64,000 nucleotides of DNA, taken from positions 19,625 through 83,624 of the forward strand of contig JAFGGU010000027.1 of the NCBI GenBank assembly GCA_016930375.1, given 5' to 3'. This DNA comes from Bacteroidales bacterium (GTDB taxonomy: Bacteria; Bacteroidota; Bacteroidia; Bacteroidales; UBA10428). Within the stretch, counting starts at the first letter, position 1. Every line of letters starts with the position of its first letter. The translations under genes were made by a program, and so were the position numbers. Below are positions 63,496 through 64,000 of the stretch, piece after piece. The notes beneath the pieces are model-generated. The model saw only the letters and a list, made by a program, of their open reading frames with translations, did no database searches and was not told where the DNA came from.

Positions 63496-64000
63496 TCAGT
63501 TCTTTTTTGCATTTATAACAATGAAACTTCCTTTTCCAAAACCTTTTAATGGTTGCTCGACCCCATGTGCATTAATATCTGTTAATGTTTGGACAATCCC
63601 AGAAATTTTAAATCCATTTTTTTCAATCATTTTAATAACCTCAGGAACTGAATAAAACGAAGCGACACTGTAAAATTTGCTGCTCTCTTTTTCTTTCATA
63701 AGAATTTGTCCTAATTTGCTGTTTTTGTCAATAAAAGCGACAATAATTTCACCATCTGCTTTTAAAATCCTGTGCGCTTCGTTTATGGCTTTCTCTGGAT
63801 TTTTGATAAAACAAATTGAAGTAATAAATGCGGCAAAATCAAAACTATCGTCAGGCAAAGGTAGATTTTCAGCAAAAGCTTTGACAATATTTAAATTTCG
63901 TTTTCTTGCCAAATCCAGCATACTATCCGATGGGTCGATTCCATAATTAATGTCTAATTGTTCGGCAAATATTCCGCTACCAATGCCAATTTCAATACCC
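63496..64000 (-). CDS. Class I SAM-dependent methyltransferase, N-terminus beyond window
   Basis: 168 residues visible, start outside the right edge. The frame continues past the internal ATG at 63921 up to the edge and includes SAM motif I (GIEIGIGSGIFAEQL). Further motifs: NYGIDPSDSM, AENLPLPDDSFDFAAFITSICFI (motif IV), and AHRILKADGEIIVAFID. This is the ubiE/Methyltransf_11 type, substrate unknown. It is clearly more AT-rich than most of the window and lies just past a tRNA gene, which may indicate recent acquisition. Confidence 0.85.
   Translation of the reverse strand, partial: GIEIGIGSGIFAEQLDINYGIDPSDSMLDLARKRNLNIVKAFAENLPLPDDSFDFAAFITSICFIKNPEKAINEAHRILKADGEIIVAFIDKNSKLGQILMKEKESSKFYSVASFYSVPEVIKMIEKNGFKISGIVQTLTDINAHGVEQPLKGFGKGSFIVINAKKN

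Overview
The window comes from a member of the Bacteroidota, probably Bacteroidales-like. The evidence is several independent signs: TonB-dependent receptors carrying an N-terminal carboxypeptidase-regulatory domain, a LytS/LytTR regulatory pair, a DUF3127 gene, a PerR of the Bacteroidota type, almost no Shine-Dalgarno sequences, and repeated promoter elements of the phylum's -7 type (TAnnTTTG). No transposase, phage gene, rRNA or CRISPR array was seen.

Layout. 1-14.2 kb, all on the minus strand: a five-gene operon (NTT-type nucleotide transporter fused to HEAT repeats and a cyclic-nucleotide-binding domain; a TIR protein; a membrane-anchored nSTAND ATPase with WD40 repeats; a TPR plus beta-barrel outer-membrane protein; a lipoprotein propeller), followed by a giant cadherin-like adhesin that runs off the left edge. 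Genes are 2-11 bp apart or overlap by 4 bp. This is the best candidate here for an undescribed system: a TIR/STAND switch tied physically to a nucleotide transporter and to the outer membrane. 14.3-24.7 kb is a housekeeping block: DUF3127 (SSB-like tail), aroK, lysS, parE-parC, a cluster of REP-like palindromes, aroA and a strongly diverged aroC. 24.8-29.3 kb holds a sialate O-acetylesterase, an acyl-CoA synthetase and a TIGR01777 epimerase.

29.3-42.4 kb is an uptake and signalling stretch: two TonB receptors, an M14 carboxypeptidase, an isoaspartyl peptidase/asparaginase, two MFS transporters, and a TonB receptor-TPR-LytS-LytTR operon. 42.4-49.2 kb is a minus-strand sulfur-respiration operon: PsrA/PhsA-type molybdoenzyme, ferredoxin subunit, NrfD membrane subunit, two YeeE/YedE transporter halves, a rhodanese without its cysteine, a methyltransferase and a DsrE-like lipoprotein. 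49.4-58.9 kb carries a GH42 glycosidase, a carboxypeptidase-regulatory-domain protein, a PLP dehydratase, an EEP-fold hydrolase, two rhomboids, a heptose-7-phosphate kinase and an amino-acid permease. 59-61.9 kb is PerR plus KatG (peroxide defence). The right end has a conserved lipoprotein, tRNA-Pro(CGG) and an AT-rich methyltransferase cut by the window edge.

A genome-level feature is the abundance of degenerate 6-, 7- and 8-bp tandem arrays in intergenic gaps, several running across stop codons and one inside lysS, plus a REP-like family with the head CTACAATAATTCA followed by a stem whose two arms co-vary.
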